From an uncultured Pseudomonadales bacterium (GTDB taxonomy: Bacteria; Pseudomonadota; Gammaproteobacteria; Pseudomonadales; Porticoccaceae): a stretch of DNA of 10,470 nt. Location: assembly GCA_905478725.1 (NCBI GenBank), contig CAJQJT010000293.1, positions 1 to 10,470 of the forward strand, written 5' to 3'. Every line of letters begins with the position of its first letter. Position 1 is the first letter of the stretch. A program made the translations under genes and the position numbers. The notes beneath the pieces were generated by a model. The model was not told where the DNA came from, did not search any database, and saw only the letters and a list, made by a program, of their open reading frames with translations. Positions 1 to 7,680 of this stretch are shown one piece after another.

Positions 1-147
1 GCCATAGGCGAGATCGCGACTGATCTGCACTTCAGTAACATTGACCATGCCAACGCGGGGATCGCGAACTTCGCTGCGTATCAGTGTGGCCAACTCTTGT
101 TGAACAGAGTCCGATACGCGTTCTGCGCGAGTAAATTCTCTTGGCAT
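1..147 (-). CDS. rbfA: Ribosome-binding factor A, 5' part (cut by window edge)
   Basis: The first 49 codons are visible, read from ATG at 147 down to base 1. The N-terminus begins MPREFTRAERV and continues with DPRVGMVNVTEVQISRDLAY, which is the RbfA signature. RbfA binds the free 30S subunit and helps late 16S rRNA maturation, including at low temperature. It starts 12 bases after the infB stop codon, the usual nusA-infB-rbfA order, so it is co-transcribed. The Shine-Dalgarno is weak (a CGGA about 6 bases before the ATG), which suggests translation coupled to infB. The C-terminal half and downstream genes (truB, rpsO and pnp would be expected) lie outside the window. Confidence 0.95.
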   Translation of the reverse strand, partial: MPREFTRAERVSDSVQQELATLIRSEVRDPRVGMVNVTEVQISRDLAYG

Positions 148-159
148 GTCAGTCCGTGC

Positions 160-2856
160 TTATAGTGAGCGCTGTACCTGAGTGACGTCAAAAACTTCAA
201 TCAGATCGCCAGGTTTCACATCGTTATAGTTTTTCACGCCGATACCACATTCCATACCGTTGCGAACCTCTTGTGCGTCATCTTTAAAGCGACGTAGAGA
301 TTCTAGCTCGCCTTCGTAGATAACAATGTTGTCGCGCAGAACACGGATTGGCTTGCTGCGGAACACTGTGCCTTCGATAACCATACAGCCGGCAATAGCG
401 CCAAACTTAGGTGAACGGAAGACATCGCGAACTTCGGCGATACCAACAATATCTTCACGGGTCTCTGGGGCCAACATGCCTGACAGAGCCGACTTAACTT
501 CGTCGAGAAGATTGTAGATAACGCTGTAGTAGCGCACTTCAATATTTTCTTTCTCAGCCAGAGCACGGGCTGCACCGCCGGCACGAACATTAAAGCCGAG
601 GATAATAGCGCCAGTAGTCAGGGCCAGGTTCATATCGGATTCAGTGATACCACCGACACCAGAGGCAACAATGTCTACCGCAACTTCGCTGGTGGCGAAT
701 TCATGGAGAGCAGAGTTAATCGCTTCCAGAGAACCACGCACATCGGTTTTAACAATCAGGTTGAGCTTGCTAACCTGATCAGCACCCATATCGGTAAACA
801 TATTTTCTAGCTTGGCAGCCTGCTGACGAGACATGCGCTCTTGACGAGCTTTAGTCTGACGGGCTTCTGCAATTTCTTTGGCTTTGCGCTCATCGGCTAC
901 AACGAAGAATTCATCACCAGCTTTCGGTGCTTCGTCGAGGCCCAGTATCTCTACTGGAATCGATGGGCCTGCTTCAAGAGTCGGCTTTTTCGCTTCGTCG
1001 GTCATGGCGCGAATCTTACCTACGCTCTCACCGGCTAGCATAAAGTCGCCTTTGCGCAGAGTACCCTGCTGAACCAAGGCAGTAGCGATAACACCGCGAC
1101 CTTTATCAATGCGGGCTTCAACAATGACACCGCGAGCGGGGACATCAATTGGCGCAGTTAGCTCAAGTAGTTCTGCTTGCAGCAGCACAGCTTCTAATAG
1201 CTCATCAATGCCATCGCCGGTGTGAGCCGAGACTTTAATAAACTGAGTATCGCCGCCCCACTCTTCAGGGATAACATCTTTAGCCGCTAATTCATTGGTT
1301 ACGCGCTCTGGATCAGCACCGTCTTTGTCCATCTTGTTGATGGCAATAACGATGGGAACACCAGCAGCTTTAGCGTGCTGAATAGCTTCTTCGGTCTGTG
1401 GCATCACGCCATCGTCCGCAGCAACAACCAAAATCACCACATCGGTGGCCTGAGCACCACGAGCACGCATAGCAGTAAACGCTGCGTGTCCCGGAGTATC
1501 GAGGAAGGTCACCATGCCTTTGGGCGTATCTACGTGATAGGCACCAATATGCTGGGTAATACCGCCGGCTTCACCGGAGGCAACGCGAGATTTTCTAATC
1601 TGATCGAGCAGCGAGGTCTTACCGTGGTCAACGTGACCCATAACAGTAACAATCGGCGCTCGTGGTAATTCAGTGCCTTCGCTTTTAATGTCAGCGAACT
1701 GCTTAGCTAATTCATCTTCGACGGTTTCGATCTGTTCGACAACTGGCTGATGACCCAACTCTTCAACTACTAGGAAAGCAGTCTCTTGGTCAATCATTTC
1801 GTTAATCGACGCCATCACGCCCATCTTCATCAACTGTCTAACCACTGGACCGGTCTTGCTCAACATTCTCTGAGCCAGTTCACCAACGGAGATCTCATCT
1901 GGAATCGGTACTTCCAAGACTTTCTTTCCGGTGGGCTTTTGGAAGGTGTGCTTGTTATCAATTTTTAATGCAGCTGGCAGACCAGAACGCAGGCGCGGTG
2001 ACTTGCGTCGAGAATCGTCCATATCGTTCATTGCCAGACGGCCTTTCTTCTTGCCGCCCTTGCCTATTGGCTTCTTGGCTTTCTTGCCAACTTTATCATC
2101 TTCATCAGTAGATGGTGCTGCCTTGCCAAAACGTCGAGTCTTGTCATGCACAGGCTCGCCTGCAACAGCTGGCTTGGCTACTGGGGCTGGCCTGCCAACT
2201 TTCTTCGCTTCGGCTGCCTTAGCTGCAGATGCCGCTTCAGCGGCTAATCGAGCAGCTTCCTCAATTTTAAACAGGGCTTCGGCTTCTTCTTTGGCCTTAG
2301 CGTCTGCCGCGGCTTTGCGGCGAGCGCCAATGGCAGCCAGACGCTGCAACTCAGGATCAGCGTAGACTTTCGGTGCGTCTGCAACTGGCTCTGGAGTGGG
2401 TTCTGGAATCGGCTCTGGAATGACTTCAACAACCGGCTCTGGAATAACGTCGTCAACAACTTCCGGCTCTGGCACAACTACTGGCTCTGGCGCCACAACT
2501 GCAGCAACCTCTTCAACCATTACCTGCTCTTGAGCTTCGGCATCGACCTGGGCCTGAATCTCTTCGTCGCTACGCTTAATGTAGGTACGCTTTTTGCGCA
2601 CTTCGATATTAACCGTTTTGCGATTACCTGATTTCAAGGTGCTCAGGGTCTTGCGTTGCAAGACAATTTTCTTTGGCTCACGAGCACTATCGCCATGCAG
2701 ACCCTTTAAATAGGCCAGCAGCGTTTGTTTCTCGTCGTCAGATACCGAGGCACCTTCAGAAGTATGCGACAGTCCTGCCTCTTTCATTTGCGTGAGCAAA
2801 CGTTCGACTGGTGCGCCTACGGTTTTTGCCAATTCACTTACTGTAACTTCAGCCAT
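160..2856 (-). CDS. infB: Translation initiation factor IF-2
   Basis: The product is 898 residues, close to the 890 of E. coli IF2. This GTPase brings fMet-tRNA to the 30S P site and promotes subunit joining. Domains in order: an N-terminal IF2_N helical domain (about 1-55), a basic IF2-associated stretch (about 60-95), a long low-complexity Glu/Ala/Lys linker with repeated Pro-Glu-Pro units (about 122-165), a second IF2_N domain (about 315-375), then the G domain. The G domain has GHVDHGKT (407-414), the switch [15 protein letters not shown] (453-457), NKMD (507-510) and SAHTG (543-547). Beta-barrel and C-terminal fMet-tRNA-binding domains follow, the last with GMECGIG. The ATG at 2856 has AGAGGA about 7 bases upstream and lies 28 bases after nusA. 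E. coli infB has internal in-frame starts; whether this gene uses them cannot be told here. All GTPase motifs are intact. Confidence 0.98.
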   Translation of the reverse strand: MAEVTVSELAKTVGAPVERLLTQMKEAGLSHTSEGASVSDDEKQTLLAYLKGLHGDSAREPKKIVLQRKTLSTLKSGNRKTVNIEVRKKRTYIKRSDEEIQAQVDAEAQEQVMVEEVAAVVAPEPVVVPEPEVVDDVIPEPVVEVIPEPIPEPTPEPVADAPKVYADPELQRLAAIGARRKAAADAKAKEEAEALFKIEEAARLAAEAASAAKAAEAKKVGRPAPVAKPAVAGEPVHDKTRRFGKAAPSTDEDDKVGKKAKKPIGKGGKKKGRLAMNDMDDSRRKSPRLRSGLPAALKIDNKHTFQKPTGKKVLEVPIPDEISVGELAQRMLSKTGPVVRQLMKMGVMASINEMIDQETAFLVVEELGHQPVVEQIETVEDELAKQFADIKSEGTELPRAPIVTVMGHVDHGKTSLLDQIRKSRVASGEAGGITQHIGAYHVDTPKGMVTFLDTPGHAAFTAMRARGAQATDVVILVVAADDGVMPQTEEAIQHAKAAGVPIVIAINKMDKDGADPERVTNELAAKDVIPEEWGGDTQFIKVSAHTGDGIDELLEAVLLQAELLELTAPIDVPARGVIVEARIDKGRGVIATALVQQGTLRKGDFMLAGESVGKIRAMTDEAKKPTLEAGPSIPVEILGLDEAPKAGDEFFVVADERKAKEIAEARQTKARQERMSRQQAAKLENMFTDMGADQVSKLNLIVKTDVRGSLEAINSALHEFATSEVAVDIVASGVGGITESDMNLALTTGAIILGFNVRAGGAARALAEKENIEVRYYSVIYNLLDEVKSALSGMLAPETREDIVGIAEVRDVFRSPKFGAIAGCMVIEGTVFRSKPIRVLRDNIVIYEGELESLRRFKDDAQEVRNGMECGIGVKNYNDVKPGDLIEVFDVTQVQRSL

Positions 2857-2884
2857 CGGTTGTCCTCTATTACACCCCGATTAA

Positions 2885-4378
2885 TTATTCACCTTGGTCT
2901 ACAAACCAAGGAGCCCGTGCAGTCATAATTAATGCTGCTGCGGTCTCTTCATCCATTCCATCTACTTCCATGAGATCATCTACGGCCTGTTCGGCCAGAT
3001 CTTCCATGGTGATAATACCTTTACCTGCGAGAGTATTCGCTAACGCATCGTTCATGCCGTCCATTGTCAGCAAATCTTCTGCTGGCTGGGCATTCGCCAA
3101 CTGCTCTTCACTTGCCAGTGCCATGGTTAACAGGGCATCTTTAGCGCGAGCGCGCAATTCGACCGCTATACCTTCGTCGAAGCCTTCTATATCGATCATC
3201 TCTTCGAGGGGCACATAAGCCACTTCTTCAAGACTGGTGAACCCTTCTTCAACCAGAACGATAGCGACGTCTTCGTCAATATCCAATGCCGTCATTAGGT
3301 TCTCAACGACATTTAATGATTCTTCCTGCTGCTTCTCTTGCGCCTGGTCTATGGTCATCACGTTGATGGTCCAGCCAGTCAGCTCGGATGCCAGACGAAC
3401 ATTTTGACCGCCTTTACCGATGGCCTGAGCCAAATTCTCTTCGCTGACCGCAACATCCATAGAGTGACTGTCTTCATCTACAACTATCGACTCTACTTCG
3501 GCTGGTGCCATAGCGTTGATGACCAGCTGCGCCGGGTTATCATCCCACAGGATAATATCAATGCGCTCATCGTCGAGATCATTGGACACAGCCTGGACTC
3601 GAGCGCCGCGCATTCCCACGCAGGCTCCGACAGGGTCAATACGAGCGTCTTTACTCTTTACAGCAATCTTGGCGCGCTGGCCGGGATCGCGAGCAGCACC
3701 TTTAATTTCGATAATGCCTTCAGAAATTTCCGGTACTTCGATGTGAAATAATTGCACAAGCATTTCTGACGCTGCTCGTGAGACCAACAACTGCGGCCCG
3801 CGGGTATCATCGCGAATGCTGGTTAAAATAACTCTGGTACGATCGTTAATACGGAAGATCTCACGGCCGACAAGTTCTTCGCGAGGCAATAGGCCTTCAG
3901 CGTTGTCACCAAAGTCGACAATAATATGGTCGCGGGTCACTTTCTTAACAGTGCCGTTTAACATCTCACCGATACGGTTTACAAAGCGGCTAATAATCAG
4001 CTCACGCTCTGCTTCGCGTACTTTCTGAACAATGACTTGCTTGGCGGTCTGGGCTGCAATACGACCGAAGGCGATGTTTTCTACCGCTTCTTCGAAGGTG
4101 TCACCAACAGCCAGTGTGGGATCTTTTTCGTGAGCTTCTTCGGTGGTGAACTGAGTACCCAGCTCGGCCATGACATCATCAGCAACCACATCCCACCAAC
4201 GGAAGGAATCGTAGTCGCCAGTTTCACGGTCAATGACAACGCGAATGTTGGCGCCTTCGTCATAACGCTTTTTGGTCGCTGTAGACAACGCCTGCTCGAT
4301 CGCCTGAAATATAACTTCCTGATCCACACCCTTTTCGTTGGATACGGCTTCGGCGACCATTAAAATTTCTTTACTCAT
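2885..4378 (-). CDS. nusA: Transcription termination/antitermination factor NusA
   Basis: The product is 497 residues (E. coli 495). NusA binds RNA polymerase and nascent RNA, and modulates pausing, intrinsic termination and rRNA antitermination. Domains: N-terminal polymerase-binding domain (about 1-125), S1 domain (about 138-200, with [17 protein letters not shown]), KH1 with VGMRGARV (254-261), KH2 with IGKGGQNV (320-327), and a C-terminal acidic pair of helix-hairpin-helix repeats (about 360-495). These match the AR1/AR2 repeats of gammaproteobacterial NusA that contact the alpha subunit and N protein. It starts 18 bases after rimP, with GAGG 8 bases before the ATG. In enterobacteria NusA influences termination at the leader of its own operon. 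The terminator-like hairpins ahead of rimP here would allow the same feedback, but that is inference. Confidence 0.98.
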   Translation of the reverse strand: MSKEILMVAEAVSNEKGVDQEVIFQAIEQALSTATKKRYDEGANIRVVIDRETGDYDSFRWWDVVADDVMAELGTQFTTEEAHEKDPTLAVGDTFEEAVENIAFGRIAAQTAKQVIVQKVREAERELIISRFVNRIGEMLNGTVKKVTRDHIIVDFGDNAEGLLPREELVGREIFRINDRTRVILTSIRDDTRGPQLLVSRAASEMLVQLFHIEVPEISEGIIEIKGAARDPGQRAKIAVKSKDARIDPVGACVGMRGARVQAVSNDLDDERIDIILWDDNPAQLVINAMAPAEVESIVVDEDSHSMDVAVSEENLAQAIGKGGQNVRLASELTGWTINVMTIDQAQEKQQEESLNVVENLMTALDIDEDVAIVLVEEGFTSLEEVAYVPLEEMIDIEGFDEGIAVELRARAKDALLTMALASEEQLANAQPAEDLLTMDGMNDALANTLAGKGIITMEDLAEQAVDDLMEVDGMDEETAAALIMTARAPWFVDQGE

Positions 4379-4396
4379 TGCTCAAACCTCACTTGA

Positions 4397-4852
4397 TCAG
4401 AATCTAGGCACCACATTGGCCTTGTCAATTCCTTCAACCGGAAACAGATACTCTGTATCTGCAACCACCAAAACAATCTCGTCTCCGTCAACACCCACAA
4501 GACGACCTTTAAAATTACGCCTGCCATCATAGGCAAAGCGCAGTCTCAGGGAGACATCTTCACCTATGTAACGTTCGTACTGACCCAACTCATAGAGGGG
4601 TCTGTCCATACCCGGAGAGGAAACCTCTAAAACGTACTCTCCACTTATAGCATCTTCTACATCTAGAACAGCACCGGATTGTCGGCTTACGCGCTCACAA
4701 TCTTCAACGCCTATACCTTCTTCGCGATCTATATAGATGCGCAGTAACTTGCGCTTGCCGCCAGACTCCAACTGGAGCCCCCAGAGCTCACAGCCCAGAG
4801 CCTCAACAACCGGCTGCAATAACGCTTTTAATGTGCTGTCGACCGCAGCCAT
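4397..4852 (-). CDS. rimP: Ribosome maturation factor RimP
   Basis: The product is 151 residues, normal for the family. RimP binds pre-30S particles early and is needed for efficient central pseudoknot and S12 assembly. Recognisable motifs are LRIYID (37-42), GVEDCERVSRQSGAVLDVED (48-67) and the family hallmark EVSSPGMDRPL (76-86), followed by an SH3-like C-terminal domain ending in VVPRF. It is the first protein gene of the operon. The ATG at 4852 has a strong AGGAG seven bases upstream, and that site follows the last leader hairpin almost directly. Termination or readthrough at that hairpin would therefore directly set expression of rimP-nusA-infB. Confidence 0.97.
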   Translation of the reverse strand: MAAVDSTLKALLQPVVEALGCELWGLQLESGGKRKLLRIYIDREEGIGVEDCERVSRQSGAVLDVEDAISGEYVLEVSSPGMDRPLYELGQYERYIGEDVSLRLRFAYDGRRNFKGRLVGVDGDEIVLVVADTEYLFPVEGIDKANVVPRF

Positions 4853-4870
4853 TGGCTTCTCCTGGCAAAC

Positions 4871-4898
4871 AAAAAATGGGCCATAGGCCCATTTTTTT
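4871..4898 (-). terminator. Intrinsic terminator T3 just before rimP
   Basis: On the minus strand the stem TGGGCC/GGCCCA with a TAT loop is followed by six T. It is preceded by seven A, so A-T pairs can extend the stem and it could work on both strands. It ends 8 bases before the AGGAG of rimP, so it acts as an attenuator rather than an end-of-operon terminator. Confidence 0.8.
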
Positions 4899-4905
4899 AA
4901 CTTCT

Positions 4906-4929
4906 AAAGAAAAGCCCCAAAATGGGGCT
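4906..4929 (-). terminator. Intrinsic terminator T2 in rimP leader
   Basis: On the minus strand the 6-bp stem AGCCCC/GGGGCT with loop ATTTT is followed by TTTCTTT. It lies about 7 bases upstream of T3, giving two terminator hairpins in tandem before rimP. Confidence 0.75.
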
Positions 4930-4960
4930 CCTCGATTTGCGCCGGACCCGACGCGAATAT

Positions 4961-5009
4961 TGGTAGTGGAACCTGTTGCGCTAACTTCGCCGCAACTCCC
5001 TTTTCCACT
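4961..5009 (-). other. CCA-ended hairpin resembling a tRNA acceptor end
   Basis: On the minus strand a 7-bp stem AGTGGAA (5009-5003) / TTCCACT (4971-4965) is followed directly by ACCA (4964-4961). Inside it are an asymmetric internal loop (AAGGGA against AGG) and a 6-bp stem GTTGCG/CGCAAC with a 10-base loop. The 7-bp outer stem plus discriminator A plus CCA is the layout of a tRNA acceptor, but no D arm or anticodon arm is present. It is not a canonical tRNA. It may be a processing signal, a relic, or chance. The pairing and the ACCA are seen directly; the function is inferred. Confidence 0.45.
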
Positions 5010-5090
5010 CAGCTGGTCCAATCATAGATGACTTACAGTCTTCTTTCCCAGCTTATTTTGTCTCGGCTTTTCTAACTAACTACCCATTAG

Positions 5091-5128
5091 AAATTGGTAG
5101 CGGGAGCTGGATTTGAACCAACGACCTT
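5091..5128 (-). repeat. Exact copy of tRNA-fMet 3' half (downstream copy)
   Basis: These 38 bases are identical to 5195-5232. On the minus strand they comprise the end of the anticodon stem, variable loop, whole T arm, acceptor 3' strand and ACCA of tRNA-fMet, plus 4 flanking bases. The 5' half of a tRNA is absent: the sequence upstream on the minus strand is unrelated and includes terminator T1. Identity stops sharply at both ends, although a weaker likeness continues past the ACCA end. Confidence 0.9.
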
Positions 5129-5149
5129 TGAGCGGCTGCGCCTCCGATA

Positions 5150-5173
5150 CAAAAAGCGAGCCCGCCTCGGGCT
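5150..5173 (-). terminator. Terminator-like hairpin T1 after tRNA-fMet
   Basis: On the minus strand the 6-bp GC-rich stem AGCCCG/CGGGCT with loop AGG is followed by CGC and then five T. It begins 25 bases beyond the CCA of tRNA-fMet. The three bases between stem and T-run make it less than ideal, so it is probably a partial terminator of the tRNA transcript. Confidence 0.55.
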
Positions 5174-5194
5174 TCTTAACTATGTCTACCAATT

Positions 5195-5275
<81 letters not shown>

Positions 5276-5284
5276 CCGACACAA

Positions 5285-5302
5285 CGGTTTTCTATAAAAC
5301 CG
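5285..5302 (-). other. Hairpin in the 5' leader of tRNA-fMet
   Basis: The 7-bp stem CGGTTTT/AAAACCG with a 4-base loop lies 10 bases before the mature 5' end of tRNA-fMet, downstream of the expected transcription start. It probably forms in the 5' leader removed by RNase P. No T-run follows, so it is not a terminator for djlA. Confidence 0.6.
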
Positions 5303-5323
5303 CCCTCCCTTGAGAGGACGCGC

Positions 5324-5352
5324 ATTATAGGTAGACCACCGAGCAAGGTCAA
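5324..5352 (-). promoter_or_regulatory. Strong sigma70 promoter for tRNA-fMet / rimP operon
   Basis: On the minus strand TTGACC (5352-5347), a 17-base spacer, and a perfect TATAAT (5329-5324) are followed by GCGCG. The GC-rich discriminator is typical of stable-RNA promoters under stringent (ppGpp/DksA) control. Transcription should start near 5317, giving a leader of about 40 bases before the tRNA. This makes the operon independent of the genes inserted upstream. Confidence 0.9.
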
Positions 5353-5378
5353 TAAACTATTGAGAAACAAACGCCTTT

Positions 5379-6173
5379 TTATTTACGGCTGGCAACCACC
5401 AGCTCGTAGGCGGTCTGAATCTCCTGCGTGCGCTCAGTTGCTAGCTTCACCATATCGTCCGGCATACCCTGACCGATCAATTTATCCGGGTGATTGGCGC
5501 TGATCAATTTACGGTAAGCGCGTTTAATCTGGGCATCTGTCTGGGCCGCTTCAACACCCAATGCCGTATAGGCTGCCTGCAACTTACCTGGAGAGGTTGA
5601 ATCTCGGTAGCCACCACTGCCGCCAGACTGCTTGAATTGGGACTGAGCTTTGACCATCTCCATAAATTTGTCGAACAATGCCGACGAGAAACCCAGTCGC
5701 CCGGCAATTTTACGCAACACATCTTGCTCGGCCTGATGCAACTCGCCATCGGCGATCGCCAGTGAGACCAGATAATCTAGCAACGCACGCTTGAGGTTAT
5801 TCTGCTTGCCACAGGTAGCCATAAATCGATCCATAGTGGCATCGATGGAAAAGCCGCTCTGGGACCCGGCCTTAAACAGCTCAATAGCTTTTTTGCGATG
5901 GGGCGTATTCAGCCCCATCTTAGCCATCAACGCCTCGGCATGAGCTACCTCAACTTCCGAGACCCGGCCATCAGCTTTAGCTAGGTGCCCCAACAGCCCA
6001 AACACGGTCTCAAAGAAACTCTCTCTGACCTCGGCTTGCTGTTCGGCCGACATTGGACGCAAACCACCGAGACCCTTGTCAAATTGGTGGCCTATATAAA
6101 CACCTATAAGCACTCCGATTGGGCCCGCGACGGAGAGGCCGAGAAGTCCGGCGATGATTTTTCCTGCGATCAT
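5379..6173 (-). CDS. djlA: DjlA-type membrane-anchored J-domain co-chaperone
   Basis: The product is 264 residues (E. coli DjlA is 271). A single glycine-rich N-terminal membrane segment (about 4-28, with a GxxxG-like pattern) is followed by a TerB-like helical domain (about 52-175, with KADGRVSEVE and IADGELHQAE repeats), a Gly/Ser linker (about 182-192) and a C-terminal J domain (about 200-264) with the essential HPD at 228-230. This is the DjlA order. The family stimulates DnaK ATPase from the inner membrane with the J domain in the cytoplasm, and is linked to envelope stress signalling. The ATG at 6173 has AAGG about 9 bases upstream. It sits between the phytase block and tRNA-fMet with no obvious tie to either, and I see no clear terminator after it. 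Confidence 0.9.
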   Translation of the reverse strand: MIAGKIIAGLLGLSVAGPIGVLIGVYIGHQFDKGLGGLRPMSAEQQAEVRESFFETVFGLLGHLAKADGRVSEVEVAHAEALMAKMGLNTPHRKKAIELFKAGSQSGFSIDATMDRFMATCGKQNNLKRALLDYLVSLAIADGELHQAEQDVLRKIAGRLGFSSALFDKFMEMVKAQSQFKQSGGSGGYRDSTSPGKLQAAYTALGVEAAQTDAQIKRAYRKLISANHPDKLIGQGMPDDMVKLATERTQEIQTAYELVVASRK

Positions 6174-6346
6174 GTTTGCTGCCTTTTAATTAAGTCTTAA
6201 CGAACAAGCATGATCATTGTAATGGCTTATAGCGGTGGGTTTCCTATCTATTTTTGATTAACTTCCTATGCGGCATTCACTAACAGGGCATCAGTTGCTA
6301 TTCTTCGCTGCATTTCACACACAGATTGATTTGAGAGCGATCCACT
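6174..6346. other. Divergent intergenic region, no clear signal
   Basis: These 173 bases separate the divergently read djlA and the small + strand ORF, so they should hold both promoters. On the minus strand TATAAG and TACAAT occur near 6214-6230 but without a convincing -35. I found no repeat, operator or RNA gene. Confidence 0.4.
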
Positions 6347-6460
6347 ATGTCGACATCTGAAGCTGTTATTACCTTTCTTGGCTGGGGATCACTTTTCCTG
6401 GCTCTTTATCTTCTCAATCGCAGGAGAGCCAAAAAAAGGTCTGAAGGGAAATCCGACTAG
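6347..6460 (+). CDS. Small putative single-pass membrane protein (37 aa)
   Basis: An ATG at 6347 opens 37 codons to a TAG at 6460. A GAGAG nine bases upstream could serve as ribosome-binding site. The peptide begins MSTSEAVITFLGWGSLFLAL, a hydrophobic stretch of about 20 residues, then a positively charged tail with RRRAKKR and a polar end. This is the layout of a small inner-membrane protein with its tail in the cytoplasm. It is the only plausible + strand gene in the window and converges on the phytase gene. I do not recognise a family. Size, membrane pattern and ribosome-binding site support a real gene, but chance is not excluded. Confidence 0.5.
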   Translation: MSTSEAVITFLGWGSLFLALYLLNRRRAKKRSEGKSD

Positions 6461-6478
6461 CCCCACCAGCTGATGGGG
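6461..6478. terminator. Hairpin between convergent small ORF and phytase
   Basis: CCCCA/TGGGG arms enclose CAGCTG, itself a palindrome, so the hairpin reads almost the same on both strands. It lies directly after the small ORF stop and 13 bases beyond the phytase stop. No T-run follows on either strand, so termination would be weak or the hairpin may protect mRNA 3' ends. Confidence 0.4.
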
Positions 6479-6491
6479 CATCAACTGAATG

Positions 6492-7595
6492 TTACTTAAG
6501 CTGCAGAGCCTCAATAACGTCGGCAAATGAAATTAACTTAAAGTTCTGACGCTTAGGCTTGCGCTTTTTCTTGCTGATATTGTCATTGTCTTGGACCACT
6601 AAGAGCCCCCGAGGGAAATCCTCATTGAGCGGATAGTTTATGGCGGCGATGCCGTCAGTAATGCTGACACCATCGACAGTGCCGACCTCGGCCACCTCAA
6701 AGCTCCCCAAATAAGCATAGGGGGCAGTGCGACTGTAGAGATTGAATTTGGAGTCACCCTGAGACGACAAGATAATATAGCCTTCTGTAGCACTGGTTTT
6801 ATACAGAGTAACGCCCTCTGGATCGCCACCAATATTGCCTTCCCGAGAATCAATAATCACTGGATTGGAAAAGTCGAGAGCCTCGGTTACTGGGTAGGCA
6901 CGCAAGACGCCATTCACCTCTTCTTCCGAAATCAATAGGGTATGATTTTCATCATCGTAGACGCAACCTTCAGATTCACCGCCATTATCAAAGGTGTGTA
7001 ACAACTTGAGACCATCAGCGGTAGTTTTCCACACTTCAACTCGCGGCCCTTCATCTTCGGTAACAAAGGCCAGCAATCCCAAGCGCTTATCCAGCCCCAT
7101 ACAGGCACCATAGATATCAATCTCCGACTGACCCTGCATAAAGCGCTTTGCAGGTAGAGAGAAATCACCTTTGGCAGCAGCTTCAGCCATAGCTGAATCG
7201 GCAAAGCGCCACAGATCAACACTCTGCTGGGTGCGGTTTGACGCAACAATATAGGTATAGGTGTCGATACTGCGCGTATCAATATTGTTGATTTTTCCGA
7301 GCTCGGTATAGCCGACTGTCTCACCTTGAAGGTTGTAACTATAAACCCCGCTTTGTTTATCGGTGCCCAAAATAAGCGATTGTGCCGGGACCGCAGAATT
7401 CAACCAGATGGCCGGATCATCTGCCGCATCATCGGGCGAAATTACCTGAGGCGTTTCATAGAGTGCAGGCACTTGAACCAATGAACTGCAGCCACTAATG
7501 AGAGCCAAGCCACAAAAGACCAGCGCTATGCCGGTCTTTTTGTTGATCATTGTATAGAGAGCAAAGGCTTTAATAAGCTGTTTCAAAGAACGCAA
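6492..7595 (-). CDS. Beta-propeller phytase (3-phytase), lipoprotein
   Basis: The product is 367 residues. Beta-propeller phytases are calcium-dependent enzymes releasing phosphate from phytate (inositol hexakisphosphate). Family motifs in order: DDPAIW (59-64), GTDKQSGVYSY (77-87), NNIDTR (103-108), ASNR (118-121), IYGACMG (161-167), SEGCVYDDE (208-216), ISEEEVNG (222-229), GDPEGVTLY (257-265), ILSSQGDSKFNLYSR (275-289), VDGVSITDG (308-316) and LLVVQD (331-336). The N-terminus carries a lipoprotein signal with lipobox LISGC (Cys36), so it is probably outer-membrane anchored. Start choice: TTG at 7595 has AAGGA about 8 bases upstream; ATG at 7550 (Met16) gives a more usual signal-peptide length but lacks a ribosome-binding site. 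It follows the TonB receptor by 85 bases with no own promoter seen, so co-transcription is likely. A basic loop SKKKRKPKRQ (341-350) is unusual. Confidence 0.93.
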   Translation of the reverse strand: MRSLKQLIKAFALYTMINKKTGIALVFCGLALISGCSSLVQVPALYETPQVISPDDAADDPAIWLNSAVPAQSLILGTDKQSGVYSYNLQGETVGYTELGKINNIDTRSIDTYTYIVASNRTQQSVDLWRFADSAMAEAAAKGDFSLPAKRFMQGQSEIDIYGACMGLDKRLGLLAFVTEDEGPRVEVWKTTADGLKLLHTFDNGGESEGCVYDDENHTLLISEEEVNGVLRAYPVTEALDFSNPVIIDSREGNIGGDPEGVTLYKTSATEGYIILSSQGDSKFNLYSRTAPYAYLGSFEVAEVGTVDGVSITDGIAAINYPLNEDFPRGLLVVQDNDNISKKKRKPKRQNFKLISFADVIEALQLK

Positions 7596-7636
7596 TTTTC
7601 AATTCCTTTTTTAGATTATGGGATTGGTTTTCGAAA

Positions 7637-7664
7637 CCTCGGCAGAGACGCTGCTCTGCCGAGG
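7637..7664 (-). other. Strong intergenic hairpin between receptor and phytase
   Basis: A perfect 11-bp stem CCTCGGCAGAG/CTCTGCCGAGG surrounds a 6-base loop. It can be extended by TTGGTT/AACCAA (7624-7629 and 7665-7670) across a one-sided bulge. On the minus strand only three T follow, so it is not a classical terminator. It more likely stabilises the receptor mRNA 3' end or partly reduces readthrough into the phytase gene. Confidence 0.75.
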
Positions 7665-7680
7665 AACCAAGCAAAAATAA

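Noticed and set aside
2358-2497. Proline-glutamate repeat coding tract in infB as a possible recombination or repeat element
   Set aside because: Variable acidic and Pro/Ala-rich linkers are normal between the N-terminal domains and G domain of IF2.
4803-5031. Open frames on both strands in the rimP leader (66 and 72 codons)
   Set aside because: They overlap the rimP start and terminator hairpins, have no protein-like pattern, and the region is better explained as structured RNA leader.
5030-5070. A second promoter inside the rimP leader (TATGAT near 5030)
   Set aside because: No matching -35 at usable spacing. It cannot be told from chance in AT-rich sequence.
5091-5165. The downstream half copy read as a complete second tRNA
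   Set aside because: GGCGGG from terminator T1 can pair with CCCGCT to mimic an acceptor stem about 72 bases long, but there is no D arm and no proper anticodon arm, so it is not a tRNA.
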